A stretch of DNA of 64,000 nucleotides, taken from Owenia fusiformis. Taxonomy: Eukaryota > Annelida > Polychaeta > Sabellida > Oweniidae. Below are positions 11,052 to 22,849 of this stretch, piece after piece (within the stretch, counting starts at the first letter, position 1; every line of letters starts with the position of its first letter). The notes under the pieces are model-generated. The model was not told the origin of the DNA. It did no database searches and saw only the letters and a list, made by a program, of their open reading frames with translations. The stretch is from contig CAIIXF020000004.1 of assembly GCA_903813345.2 (NCBI GenBank), forward strand, positions 14,205,196 to 14,269,195, written 5' to 3'. Both the position numbers and the translations under genes were made by a program.

Positions 11052-11260
11052 GGTGGATTGGTAACAAGGCTGTTTACAAGGATGAAGGCCCTCATTCTGG
11101 TTACATAACATTGGGAGAAGTCACAATTCCTGTTTACGACAATAAAGACGGCTGCTTGAGCGTATTTGGATGAGTTCAGCTCTATTCTCAATACGTTCGA
11201 AATAGATTAAAGTTTAGTCCATTTCGAACAAACTGAGAATAAATTCTTTGAAACTTATTC
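11052..11260 (+). pseudogene. psi-P0, exon 6 with 10-bp deletion
   Basis: After a usable acceptor (TTACAG, ending at 11051) the sequence follows exon 6 of P1 and P2 (WIGNKAVYKDEGPHSGYITL, then PVYDNKDGCL). Near 11160 a 10-bp segment present in P1 and P2 is missing, so the frame runs into TGA at about 11171-11173. Flanking sequence still resembles the P1 3' end for some 30 bp. It pairs with the exon 5 fragment at 6003. Confidence 0.8.
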
Positions 11261-12853
11261 AGACGAGCACTCATTAAGACAGTCATATTAAAAATACAAA
11301 ATAGAACATCATAATGATAGATGTATCACAATCTACAATATCACGCATAGCTTGGAAATATTTAAAATATAGACAAAAAGTGACAAAACGTTCACATCTG
11401 TTCCTATTGATTGTGCTTTCCCGAGACCAATAAAGATATCAGACAGCCTATAACATTAGGACATACGACAGATGTATGATTCGTCTCTGTTCCAGCAATG
11501 TACATGTATGCTGTTGATAAAGTCAAGTTACATTGTTTCAATTTTATCATTAAATTTTATTGCAGGTTCTGTATAAATAATTATCAGACATAAAGCGGCT
11601 TTTACACGTAGACCAATGGGGGATCTATTGTTGCCAAGCTTTTTGAGGGAAGTGTATATGGATCAGATGTTTTTAACAAACTCATATTTCAGATATGTTA
11701 AATGCAAGCTTGATTTCACTCTACAACTCCTAACCCCTATAGTACTATGAATGCATAAGATACTCTGTTTGTTTAATTGTATTGTTTAGTATATTTTTGA
11801 AAGTACCTTATTAACATCTAACAGTCATCCGATAAACCATTATAAGGAACAGACGAGTACAAACAAATAACATAATCATCACTAATAAGTCAAATGGGTT
11901 GCTCATGAACATTACATGCAAGTTATAGTAGAGTGAGATAGGAAAACTGTTAAGCTGCAGGGTTTTACGTGAATTTGTAGAATTATGGTTTTCCCTACTT
12001 GTAATAAGGGCTCTGAGAAACAACTGAAAGATGGACAATAATGCAATGTGCCATTGGATTACACGTTCACGTTCAAATTCTCAAAAACGCATCGATAATC
12101 CCCCCTCCCCAATTACATAAGTCGCGACTGCATGTTGCAAAATACTCATTTAGTGCCAACAAAAAAAGCAAGTCCAATGTCCTGTTTAGAAGCCCACATT
12201 CTCATTTCTCATGATTGAAAAAAGCTTAACTAAGGCCTTTTAGAAATTTTTGGTTAGTACTAATTTTTCAACTGAAAAATCTAACGATGAAAATTGTTTT
12301 AAGACTTGATTCATGGATAATGCCGTCGTCAAAAATGATACAAATATGTTGTCAATAGTTTCAATGTTCACTGGGGGATGTCAGATCAGATAACATTGTA
12401 CCAATATGCAATGTCAATTAGGACTGTTGTCATTCAATCATCGAACGTCAAACATAATTTATCTGTTAATTAGAATTTGAAACATATGTCAAGTTTAGAC
12501 AAAGCAACACAGCCGGTGGAGGTAGGAAGCTTGCTAACAATTTTTAAATAATACATTAGTTCGTTCAGTGCGATCGTTTCTCCTTTGCCTCTGAAGATTA
12601 ATAATTTCCGAGGCATATTATGCTGGTTCCTCAGAGTCAATCGCTAAATTGAAACGTTGCTAATAAAATAAAAAATACATTTGCCCCGTTAAAGTGTAAT
12701 CTTAACCTTCAACACCAGAGGATCATCGGTAAAGAGACGGACGACTGCAGTGATTTGATCAATAGCTATAGTTGACAATTATCAAATGAATGTGTATTTC
12801 ACTGGTGACCCACTCGATTACGCTGGGTACCGTAACGGTTCGTTTCGGTAACC
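11112..12853. repeat. Tandem duplication block 1
   Basis: The block starts inside the psi-P0 exon 6 (CACAATTCCTGTTTACG) and repeats at 12854 with minor changes and insertions. Shared landmarks include GACAAAACGTTCACATCTG (11380 and 13130) and GTAGACCAATGGGGGATC (11609 and 13440). It contains no gene of its own. Part of it recurs a third time at about 36590-37530. Confidence 0.75.
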
Positions 12854-12953
12854 CACAATTCCTGTTTACGACAATAAAGACGGCTGCTTGAAAATAGATG
12901 AAGAGTATTTGGACAAGTTCAGCTCTATTCTTCATTTGTTCGAAATGGATTAA
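12854..12953 (+). pseudogene. P-family exon 6 fragment (3' part only)
   Basis: The fragment encodes the last 32 or so codons of the P-family protein (PVYDNKDGCLKIDEEYLDKF through FEMD and the stop at 12951-12953) without a lesion. It lacks the first half of the exon and any acceptor. It was created by the tandem duplication of the 11.1-12.85 kb block, whose breakpoint lies inside this exon. Confidence 0.8.
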
Positions 12954-13834
12954 AGTTTAGTCCATTTCGAACAAATTGAGAGTTAATTAAATGTGAAACT
13001 TATTCAGACGGGCACTCATTCAGACAGTCATATTAAAAATACAAAATAGAACATCATTATGATAGATGTACTACAATCTACAATATCACGCAAAGCTTGG
13101 AAATATTTAAAATATAGACAAAAAGTGACAAAACGTTCACATCTGTTCTACCCTTTGCATTCGTTTGACTTCACTTCTTAAAAGAGAGCTTCGTCTTGTA
13201 GTTTAACTAGACTCTGTACGCAGGGTACACCTGTTCCTATTGATTGTGTTTTCCCGAGACCAATAAAGATATCAGCCTATAACATTAGGACATATGACAG
13301 ATGTTTGATTCGTGTCTGTTCCAGCAATGTACATGTATGCTGTTAATATAAAAGTCAAGTTACATTGTTTCATTTTTATCATTGGAATTTTATTGCAGGT
13401 TCTGTATAAATAATTATCAGACATAAAGCGGCTTTTACACGTAGACCAATGGGGGATCTATTGTTGCCAAGCTTTTTGAGGGAAGTGTACATGGATCAGA
13501 TGTTTTTAACAAACTCATATTTCAGATATGTTAAATGCAAGCTTGATTTCACTCTACAACACCTAACCCCTATAGTACTATGAATGCATAAGATACTCTG
13601 TTTGTCTAATTGTATTGTTTAGTATATTTGTGAAAGTACCTTATTAACATCTTACAGTCATCCGATAAACCATTATAAGGAACAGACAAGTACAAACAAA
13701 TAACATAATCATCAGTCAAATGGGTTGCTCATGAACATCACATGCAAGTGATAGTAGAGTGAGATAGGAGAACTGTTAAGCTGCAGGGTTTTACGTGGAT
13801 GTGTAGAATTATGATTTTCCCTACTTGTAATAAA

Positions 13835-14135
13835 CACGCCTAACCATCGTGTAAGCAGGCGTCACCGTACAGCGTAAAAAACAGTAGTACACTGAGAAAA
13901 ATCCGAACAGTGCTCGTAAAACGTTTGTCATAATCAGAAAGTTAAAACCATTTCTAAGAGAATGCTGTTTTTATTTCACATGAAATCGTATTAGTTTTCA
14001 TCAAATTAATTTTTTTTAAACCCTTGTCATAGTTTTTGCTTCAAAGCAGTTAATTTGCGTTACCGTACAGAAAACTGTACTCCGCTATTTTTTGACGCTG
14101 TACGGTGACGCCTGCTTACGCGATGGTAAGGCGTG
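13835..14135. mobile_element. 301-bp MITE with long inverted ends, filled/empty pair
   Basis: The ends are inverted repeats of about 60 bp (CACGCCTAACCATCG, GTAAGCAGGCGTCACCGTAC and their complement). They are flanked by ATAAA at 13830-13834 and 14136-14140. The matching place in block 1 (near 12003) reads straight through without the insert. There is no coding capacity. Confidence 0.8.
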
Positions 14136-15042
14136 ATAAAGGCTCTGAGAAACAACTGAAAGATGGACAATAATGCAATGTGCCATTGGATTACACGTCC
14201 ACGTTCAAATTCTCAAAAAACGCATCGATAACCCCCCCCCATAAATTACATAAGTCGCGAATGCATATTGCAAAAGACTCATTCAGTGCCAACAAAAAGT
14301 TCTAAAAAGCAAGTCCGATGTCCTGTTTAGAAACCCACATTCTTACGATTGAAAAAAAGCTTAACCAAGGCCTGTTTAAAATTTTGGGTTATTACTAATT
14401 TTTCAACTGAAAAATCTGACGATGGAAATTGTTTGAAGACTTGATTCATGGAAAATGCCGTCGTCAGAAATGACATCTTCATTCACAAGGTTTCGATTGT
14501 TCCTACCTCTAGACCCAGTGGAAAGCGACGATGAGAAATGATACAAATATGTAGTCAATAGTTTCAATGTTCACTGGGGAATGACAAATTAGATAACATT
14601 GTCCTTTCCATTTACCAATATTTAATGTCAATGGGGACTGTTGTCATTCAATAGTCGAACGTCAATCATAATTTATCTGTTAATTAGAATTTGAAACATA
14701 TGTTTAGACAAAACAACACAGCCGTTGGAGGTTGGAAGCTTTCCTACAATTTTAAGTAATACAGTAGTTGTTCGTTCAGTGCGATCGTTTCTCCTTTGCC
14801 TCTGAAGATTAATAATTTCCGAGTTATATTATGCTGGTTCCTCAGAGTAAATCGCTAATTTGAACCGTTTCCTTATCAAACAAAGAAATACATTTCCCCC
14901 GTTAAAGTGTAATCCTAACCTTCAACACTAGAGGATCATCGGGAAAGAGACTGAACGCAGCAGTGATTTGATCCAAGTGGTTGATAAATAGCTATTAGTT
15001 TGAACATTATCAAATGAATGTGTATTTCACTGGTGATCCACT

Positions 15043-15463
15043 CGGTAACAAAACGTCGGAACATCGAAGGTACGATTTTTCCTTTTTCCTTATTTCACAC
15101 GTTGTAGGCAGAATTCCCACGACATTTTTATCACAAACGTGAATCAGTATCATATGTTTAAGAAAATGAACAAAGTTGCAAACAGCTAGTTCAGAAGACA
15201 ACAGAATCGTCGATTTGATTCCTCACTTAGGTTACACAAACAGTATTTCGAAAAACAGTTAAGATCTGCACTTTTCACCCATACCGTTTATGTAACTTTA
15301 GTGGGCTATTCTTTCCCAAACATGTACATTTTCTAAAACATATAATACTAATACACCTTTGTGGTAAAAATGTCGTGGGGATTCTGCCTACAACGCGTAA
15401 AATAAGGAAAAAAGAAAAATCGTACCTTCGACGTTCCAACATTTTTTTTACCGCAAACAACCG
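15043..15463. repeat. Palindromic repeat upstream of P1
   Basis: Arms of about 140 bp face each other: GAACATCGAAGGTACGA and GTTGTAGGCAGAATTCCC on the left, their complements around 15365-15440 on the right. The centre (about 15180-15300) is unique. The same structure precedes P2 at 24089-24508, with a deletion in its left arm. It is probably a foldback or MITE-type insertion older than the duplication. Reading frames across it are artefacts of the repeat. Confidence 0.7.
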
Positions 15464-16527
15464 AAAATTGATCGTCTGTCCCTGTGTCCCAATGCATTGC
15501 GTGATCAACTGAAAATAAAACTGCGCGGGCAAATTTTCTAAACTTTAGCCATTGAGGACATTTATCAATCACGATATCATTAGTAAATACATTTTTATGA
15601 TATAAATTGAGATTAAGTGATGTTATGTGAAATAAATGGTGACTGAAGTGACTGAAGTGAAAATTGCTCGCATCGTTTTATCTTCAGTTGATCGGTATGG
15701 CCAATCAGAAAGTTAGCGGGTGCGTGCTTTTCAAAAGTTATTTTGGCCCGCTGTCTTTTGTAGTTTACACCATACATCATCATATGTATGTAATAACATA
15801 ATATAGAGAAGCAAACAATAATCTGAACTATGCATTGATTTCCCAATATTTTAACGTTTCGATATCAAGTTGGTAAATGAATCATTGTATCTCCTTGAGA
15901 GTATGAAAGTTTGTTTCAACTTTGGAAAATAAATCATTTCTATTACTGTGAAGAGTTGAAATTTTAACAAAAATGCAATCCATCTTTAGTGGCACCTTCT
16001 GGATTTGACAGTAGTTTCCAAGCGCAAATGTCATGAAGGTGTGAAATACAATGTTCGTCAATGAGGATTGGCATCCGTCATTCAATCTAGATCTTATGTT
16101 GCCTGGCGTTAAACAATTTGGTAACGATGTTTTCCATGTCTTGAAGGCTAGTCCTGCTAGGGGCGTTTGAGTACTATATTATATCACCATAATACTCACA
16201 ATGTCCTCTTCCAATGAAATACTCCGTCCGAAGATGAACCTGATAGAAATATTATTACTTAATTGTTCCACGCCAGGAAACGCAACATAAAGTAATGGGT
16301 TTCAACCCTCCTTGATTATTTGTTCAACTGAAATTATTGGATTATAAAAACCGTCTATCAAGTGATTCAAATGTTGTCAACGGGAAAATGCTGTCGTCAA
16401 AAACTGTCAATACCATACAATAGCTGAATGTCAGGCAGCATTTATCTTCTCATCGTAATGTACTTATACATCATAGTCCAGCAGTTTGAGGAGGCATTCT
16501 CATACTGAAGCACCCATTGCTTCGCTT

Positions 16528-19500
16528 ATGATGGAATTTTCACGAATCACGCTCATTGTTGCTGTTCTTTGGACGTCACCTTTGACAGTTTCAAGTCAAA
16601 CGTGGACGACCGGTGAGTTTATAGAATGCATAATAAAATACAGATCAGCTACGATGGCTCATTTTATTTTGTTACATGTAAATGAGAATTTCTTAAAATT
16701 GTAATAGCATAATCGAAAATCAGAGGTATAAGGTGTTCACCTGATGTTGGGGACTCGGTCATTTTAAAAAGGCTATACAAATGAAACGCAGATGAGAAAT
16801 AATTGCTGTAATTCATGGATATGTGGAATGCAGAACATGATACTTGTTTTCATGTTTTATATTCATTTAGGTCCTGGGGTGACATGTACACCAACGTGTC
16901 TATATTTTTTCCCTACTTATCAGTGCCTTCAGATCTTGACTCCCGTCACACAGAACGGGGTGTGTCCACAGGTTGAGGATTCGCGAGGTTGTTGCGCTGG
17001 CTGCGTTACAGGCAAGTTTATGGGCCATCCGTGTCATTAGCAAACATATCACATATTGGTAGTCAGGGGTAGATCTACGAAATTATCATTCGTCAAGAGG
17101 CGAAGATAGGATTGGTTGCGATTTGGTGAACCTTTTATATTGTTTTAGTACTATTTTTGTTTTTAGTATAATTTAATTTTGTTCTTTTCTACCAATGCTC
17201 TGGAATCAAATAAAACATCTAGAATTTAAATCAACACCCCACAAATAGTTCGTTGGAACTCCCCGAACCTACGTTTGTACGTTTTTAATGTTTTATTTAT
17301 TTTAGATAACACACAAAAAACTATGCATTTTTGTATGTGTATTTCACACACACACAGGTTTGATTGACGCATCATCCGGTATTGGCAATTTCCTCCCGTC
17401 TATAACCGGTACCATTACCGGAGCTACGGTATTTGATACCACCGAACAAGGCCTTATCGATCAAGTACTTGCTGACTTAGTGGGTCTCGAGCAGTTTGGA
17501 AACATGGAGAATATACTAAATAATGTAGATAACCAAATTGTTCCGAATATTTGTACTTGGGGCCAAACCTTTGCGACAAAATTGTGGCGTATTAAGGTCG
17601 ACATAGAGCGTGTCCTCGCTTTAGTTGATGGTCGAGGTGGGACATTTGGACCAGGTGAAAGAGAGGCATTACAAGTTGTGATAATTTTTGTCAATTGGTT
17701 TAAACAATGCCTTTTACCAAGACGTAAGTTACCATTCAACCATATAGGCTATATCGTCCACTTCAAAACCAATGCTATAAAGTTCACTCTTCATTATGAT
17801 TTCCCCATGGAGAAAAAGTAATTCATCTGATTTCCAAAATGAATTTACATATGTAGTGCTTCTATTATTGCATTTATGTATACTAATATCTTGTTGACCT
17901 ATATTCAGTACTGAATTGATGCATTGGCCACTTACTAAGGTCCATATTAAAAAAAGGAAGTGTAGAGGCGTAGACGCTAAATCAGCTAATTTTTTTGTGT
18001 CAAAATCCATTTGCATCCTTCGCATCCACATATCTTATATCCTGGCAACAGTAAAGTCAGATACCGTTGTCACAAATGGCGGACATAAAAGTCGCTCAAA
18101 TTAGATTTTCATGAACTGTATGTTTAATAGAGCACCTAGTCTAAATTCCTATGGAATCAATCAAGGTGTCTTAATACTCATTATCACAAGAACTTAATGC
18201 ATGCACAGAATTAGCGACGATAAAATTCCATGAAATGAGGACCAAGTGATAAACAGTTGAAGCGACGGTAACGTCCGCCATTTGTGACAACAGTATCCGA
18301 CTTTACCGTAGTCACTAGTCAGGCTATCCCGCGGTGTATTGGGATATGATGATATCCTCATGTTAGGTCAATGTAGCACATCCCATGTCAAATCAACACT
18401 AGTACACCCTTGCTGAACTTAATGACCCCAACCTAAGCCCATGTGAGTCCAAACGCTTAATCAATTTCCAAAGTGTTATGTGACATTATATTCTTCATGT
18501 CACACCTTAAAATGATTCATTCTGACCAGAGGGATATTTGGCCATAATTATACATTTCTTGCATACATCACCAAGTCTAATGATATTGCATATTATAATG
18601 AACAAGACAAGCGAATTGAGAAACAGAAGTTACAGCTGATGTCTCCGAAAGACGATATGACGGATGGTTCATACTATGTGCAGAAAGAGATAGACAAATA
18701 ACCACATTTAGACCTATTTTGGACACCCAATATGTGCTAATAATCATCTCATACTCTTTAGTGCTTGAACTCAGTGGCTTGGAGTGTTTCAAAGACGATT
18801 TGGGTTGCGATTATCGGCATCGTCCATTCTGTAAACCCGACTGCAGATGTTCGGAATGTAGAGATGACAACGACTGTAACGAACCAAGCAGGCCAAACTG
18901 CAGAAACAATCAAGCAGGAATAATGATATGCGGGGATCCCCACATATCTCAGACCATTAAAGGCGCCGACCATCGACGACTTTGCTACGACTTTTTGGGA
19001 AAACCTGGTTCGGCATATCTGTTCTTCAGAGATTACGAGATAGGTAGATATCTTTGTTAAACGTTGAATGTCCCCTCCCTTAGATATACGATCTGTTAGC
19101 TTTTCGCTAGTTGAGACTCAAATTTGACGATGAACAGCAGATTTTTAGGTAGCTATACCCCGCGTGCCCACATTACATTGGAAGTAACTAATTTCTATCA
19201 GTTTCTTTTTTAGATATCAAAACAACGTTCATCGAGAATGAGGACGCCAACCTCGAGTCTTTTGTCGACTACATCGGGCAAATTAATGTAACAAGAAGCG
19301 ACATCGAGATTTCTATCTCACCAGATCAGGTAATCTTGAGGACATTAGAATGTGAAACAATTTACCCGTGGAAAGAAGATACCGTTAAGCTCGAAGGCGG
19401 ATTAATGATGACCGGAAAGAAACAAGTCCGTGTTTACTTAAACAATAACACGGTTGAGCTTGTTGTCACTCGTAAAGGACGCGCTAAGGGAACTAATTTC

Positions 19501-20442
19501 TTGAACTTTGGTGTCACAGAAAAAACAGGCATGACTATCAACGCCGGTGGAGTTATGGGTAAGTTGATTCCAATATTTGCAAACGTTAACTAATATATTA
19601 ATAAGGGTTTTAAGCAATAAAAGGTAGCGATGAGTTGATTATGATTTTCGGAAAGTAGTCACACTTTTCCAATGTATAAAGCTTGGTCATGGTATTCCTT
19701 GCCATTTGTCAGTTTATAGTGCCGATTTCATTTCACGAAAATGACTTGTTGAAAATTCCTGGACTCCCCACTTGTTCACACTTTCAGAATACCATGCAAT
19801 GTAGATTATCGTTTTTACTGTTTTTACACATTGTCATGATCCCTTGCTGACTCATAATTAGAATATCATGTTTCTTTGTACGATTTTGCATTTAACATTG
19901 TTGTTCAAAGGGTTATTATTGTAAGAATTAGATTGCCCCTTCATTTTTAGAATCTGATTCGATCAATTCCATTTCATCAAATGATGCATGGATATAAAGA
20001 AATGCCTGTCTAAATGATCAGTAGATACCCAGAATCAAGCAATGGATTTAGCTTCATTGCCTTGTAATTGTTCTTTACAAACTTCGGATATTAATCCTGT
20101 AGTATCTCTAACTTCTTTCATTCATTTGATCAGATATATTATGTTCCAGGTATGAACCATGAGGGGCTTATTTGCATAAGCTTGTAAAATATTGTTTTCG
20201 ACATTTACACTTCATATATACAGTGTTCATATTTTTATCTTTGATATAACTTTAAACGAACAATTGTTACAGGATGGATTGGTAACAAGGCTGTTTACAA
20301 GAATGAAGGCCCTCATTCTGGTTACATAACATTGGGAGAAGTCACAATTCCTGTTTACGACAATAAAGACGGCTGCTTGAAAATAGATGAAGCGTATTTG
20401 GACAAGTTCAGCTCTATCCTTCATTTGTTCGAAATGGACTAA
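16528..20442 (+). CDS. P1: secreted cysteine-rich protein with VWD/ITIH-C-like C-terminus, 462 aa
   Basis: Six exons: 16528-16612, 16871-17011, 17358-17723, 18762-19043, 19214-19558 and 20273-20442 (1389 nt, no lesion). All five introns are phase 1; intron 2 starts with GC (AG/GCAAGT). Residues 1-24 form a signal peptide. Exon 2 (29-75) carries seven cysteines in a small module ending GCCAGC. Exon 3 (76-197) is a helical-looking stretch I do not recognise. Exon 4 has a second Cys-rich segment (206-244, with CRDDNDC) and then CGDPHI at 254-259, typical of a VWD-type start. Exons 4-6 (to FEMD) resemble the C-terminal domain of inter-alpha-trypsin inhibitor heavy chains. No VIT or VWA domain is present. 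I infer an extracellular matrix, plasma or mucus-type protein. The first in-frame ATG of P2 is ATT here, so I chose the ATG-ATG at 16528. Confidence 0.8.
18051..18307. mobile_element. MITE in intron 3 of P1
   Basis: Inverted ends share GTAAAGTC(A/G)GATAC and GTTGTCACAAATGGCGGAC and face each other over about 257 bp. The identical element sits in P2 intron 3 (31814-32070), so it predates the duplication or was copied by conversion. One end of a relative is at 61623-61740. Confidence 0.75.
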
Positions 20443-20559
20443 AAGAGTAACAGTTATTCAAAACTTTTTCGAGGACTTTCTTTAACTAACTTGAATATTC
20501 GATCGATCATAATTAATGGAATTGTTCATATATTTATCAGTATTTTAGCTACTATATTT

Positions 20560-21037
20560 CTACAAATTTTGGCTATTAACATACACTTTGTTTATTAACA
20601 CACATTTTAGCTATTAACATACACTTTGGCTATTAACACACATTTTGGCTATTAACATACATTTTGGCTATTAACACACATATTTTGGCTATTAACAAAC
20701 ACTTTGACTATTAACACATATTTTGGCTATTAACATACACTTTTGCTATTAACACACATTTTGGCTATTAACATACACTTTGGCTATTGACACACATTTT
20801 GGCTATTAACATACACTTAGGCTATTAACACACATTTTGGCTATTAACATACACTTTGGCTATTAACACACATTTTGGCTATTAACATACTTTTTGGCTA
20901 TTAAGAAACGTTTTGACTATTAACATACTTTTTGGCTATTAAGACACATTTTGGCTATTAACATACTTTTTGGCTTTTAAGACACATTTTGGCTATTAAC
21001 ATACTTTTAGGCTGTTAACATACATTTTGGCTATTAA
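20560..21037 (+). repeat. 19/38-bp minisatellite downstream of P1
   Basis: About 24 units of roughly 19 bp alternate TTTTGGCTATTAACATACA and TTTGGCTATTAACACACA types. The array lies between the P1 stop codon and the first AATAAA, so it is probably transcribed as 3' UTR. P2 has only about five units at the same place. Confidence 0.8.
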
Positions 21038-21045
21038 AACAATTA

Positions 21046-21051
21046 AATAAA
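21046..21051 (+). promoter_or_regulatory. Probable polyadenylation signal of P1
   Basis: This AATAAA is the first one I see after the stop at 20442. The equivalent in P2 is at 34611-34616 in the same context (AATAAAATGCATGGATAAA). The implied 3' UTR is about 600 nt in P1 and 230 nt in P2. Confidence 0.5.
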
Positions 21052-21228
21052 ATGCATGGATAAACAGATATAAACGTTTTGTTTCATGAATGTAGAAGCA
21101 GTGATCTGGTAATAATTATATTATCATTCAGCATATCATGCTTTCGAGCATTTATATAATTAATTTGATTCTTGTGATAAGGAGTATGTGCCAGTCAGTG
21201 TTATTCATTCGATATGATGTTGAACTGT

Positions 21229-22849
21229 CAGGAACACATAGATACTTGAATGATGTTGATTGGACATCAGGGTGCAGATAAATCGTAATTTTACTGAGAG
21301 CAAGGAAATTGGCACACGCCTTCATACTTTATTTTGTACCAGAAAAAGACATGTGCAGGTATAGCAATTTTTACAAAAATGTTATTTTCTAGCTGTACCT
21401 TAAAGAGATCGAGTCGTCCAGATTTCTATTCTGGACAATCAGTAATGTCCCAATATAATTGCTCATAAAACATCATATATACCTTAGATATATCTTGAGA
21501 CCAAATCATAAGCACGATATCGACAATATATTGAGGAATGAACAGGACAACCAAAAGACCAATCAACTGTCAGAATTGAACAGAATAAGTCGAAAACAGA
21601 ATACAATGTTTTTTGGTAATGTATCTATATTGTAACAACTTAGAAGTAATAAATATGGTTTCTCTAAGCCAAAATAATCTGAAGGAAAAAGGCAATCAGA
21701 CTGGAACAAAATTGAGCGGGCTTTTTAAATTTGAACTTCTATTGATGTAAGTGAAAATTCATGGCTAGGAACAATCATTGAATTGATATTGTTAACGAAT
21801 TAATTCAAGCCTCAGAATTGATAAATTGATAAACAAACTTGTTTTACATCAAATAACACGAAAAAATCAGGGGGTTACTCTAATTGTGTTTTTAGGAGAC
21901 CCGATCACCTTAAGGGTGGTAATTTCAAAATACTACACAGTGGCCAATGTTTTACCAAATTGCTACATTGTTTCAATGAATATGACGTTAGAACTGTAGT
22001 ACATTTTAACATTTATAATATTTAACCATGACAACAACCGGATAACTGAATATCTAGGGCAAGTGTATTTCCAAAATAAACTTTGTTGATGGACCTGTCT
22101 TCTAGACGGTAGCTTCTAGACAGACATGAAATTGTTAAAATCAGCAATTCTTAATTTTGATTTTAGGACGTCAAATTGGTTAAAACGCATTAATAACACT
22201 CTTGCTTAAGTTGCTTGTGTTTTTATTGTTATATTATTGAAGTAAAATAAATTTTGCCTCTAGTTTATGTGAGCTAATTTGATAACAAAAAGTAAAGGGT
22301 AAAGTGTTCAAATCGCGGGTCAGTTATTATCAAAAAATTTTGTGGGGTACTAATTAAAGACAATATTCACTCTTTCAATAGTTGAATATTAAGCATAAAA
22401 GAAACAAACTTAAAATCTGAACACCGAATTGGTCTTTTACCTTGCCCCACACTGTATGTGTAATCTCATCAGAATAGCATTAAGCAACTCTTCATCTTCA
22501 TTAAACAAGACTAATGTGGAAATTTAAGAAACAAAATAAAAAACTTTATTACATATTATTATATTATTCTAAAATTGCATTAATAAACAATGGTTATTAC
22601 ACTTGTGCAGCGCAACCGGGCTCCGTTTTTGATGCTATGGTAGTGTGCTCGTGGAGTCGGTTTGCTGTCATTTTTTAGTTTATAGGCATGGGCGGACTCC
22701 AGGTAAAAACCCTTGTGTGAGTCCTAGTTGTAATGTTCCAATTCCGATTTATAACCCCCTATTTCGGTAGTGTAACTGCCACCAGTGAACTAGGTTCACA
22801 ACTAAAGATAATAAGGAAACTAAAATATATCACAATTGGGTAATCGTAT
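21229..22849. other. Unique spacer between the duplication units, no gene
   Basis: AT-rich spacer. I find no reading frame with recognisable domains, no splice-flanked exon and no clear repeat. Confidence 0.4.

Larger units (their letters stand above)
12854..14879. repeat. Tandem duplication block 2
   Basis: This is the second copy of the preceding block. It is longer because of a 301-bp inverted-repeat insertion at 13835-14135 and smaller insertions (for example about 13150-13230 and 14480-14535). Block 1 has the uninterrupted version, so the insertions postdate the duplication or were lost from block 1. Confidence 0.75.
14880..21228. repeat. Segmental duplication unit 1 (carries P1)
   Basis: The left edge is near CAAAGAAATACATTTCCCCC, which recurs at 23898. 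The right edge is near GTGTTATTCATTCGA (21200; recurs at about 34762). The unit holds P1, its upstream foldback and its downstream minisatellite. The second unit is 23898-34787; without its 4.7 kb transposon it has almost the same length. Confidence 0.8.

Noticed and set aside
15010-15846. Several overlapping minus-strand frames upstream of P1
   Set aside because: They run across a palindromic repeat that is also found upstream of P2 with frame-breaking differences.
17360-17821. Intronless 153-aa gene (and its twin at 31123-31584)
   Set aside because: The frame is exon 3 of P1/P2 reading past a good donor (GAC/GTAAGT) into intron 3.
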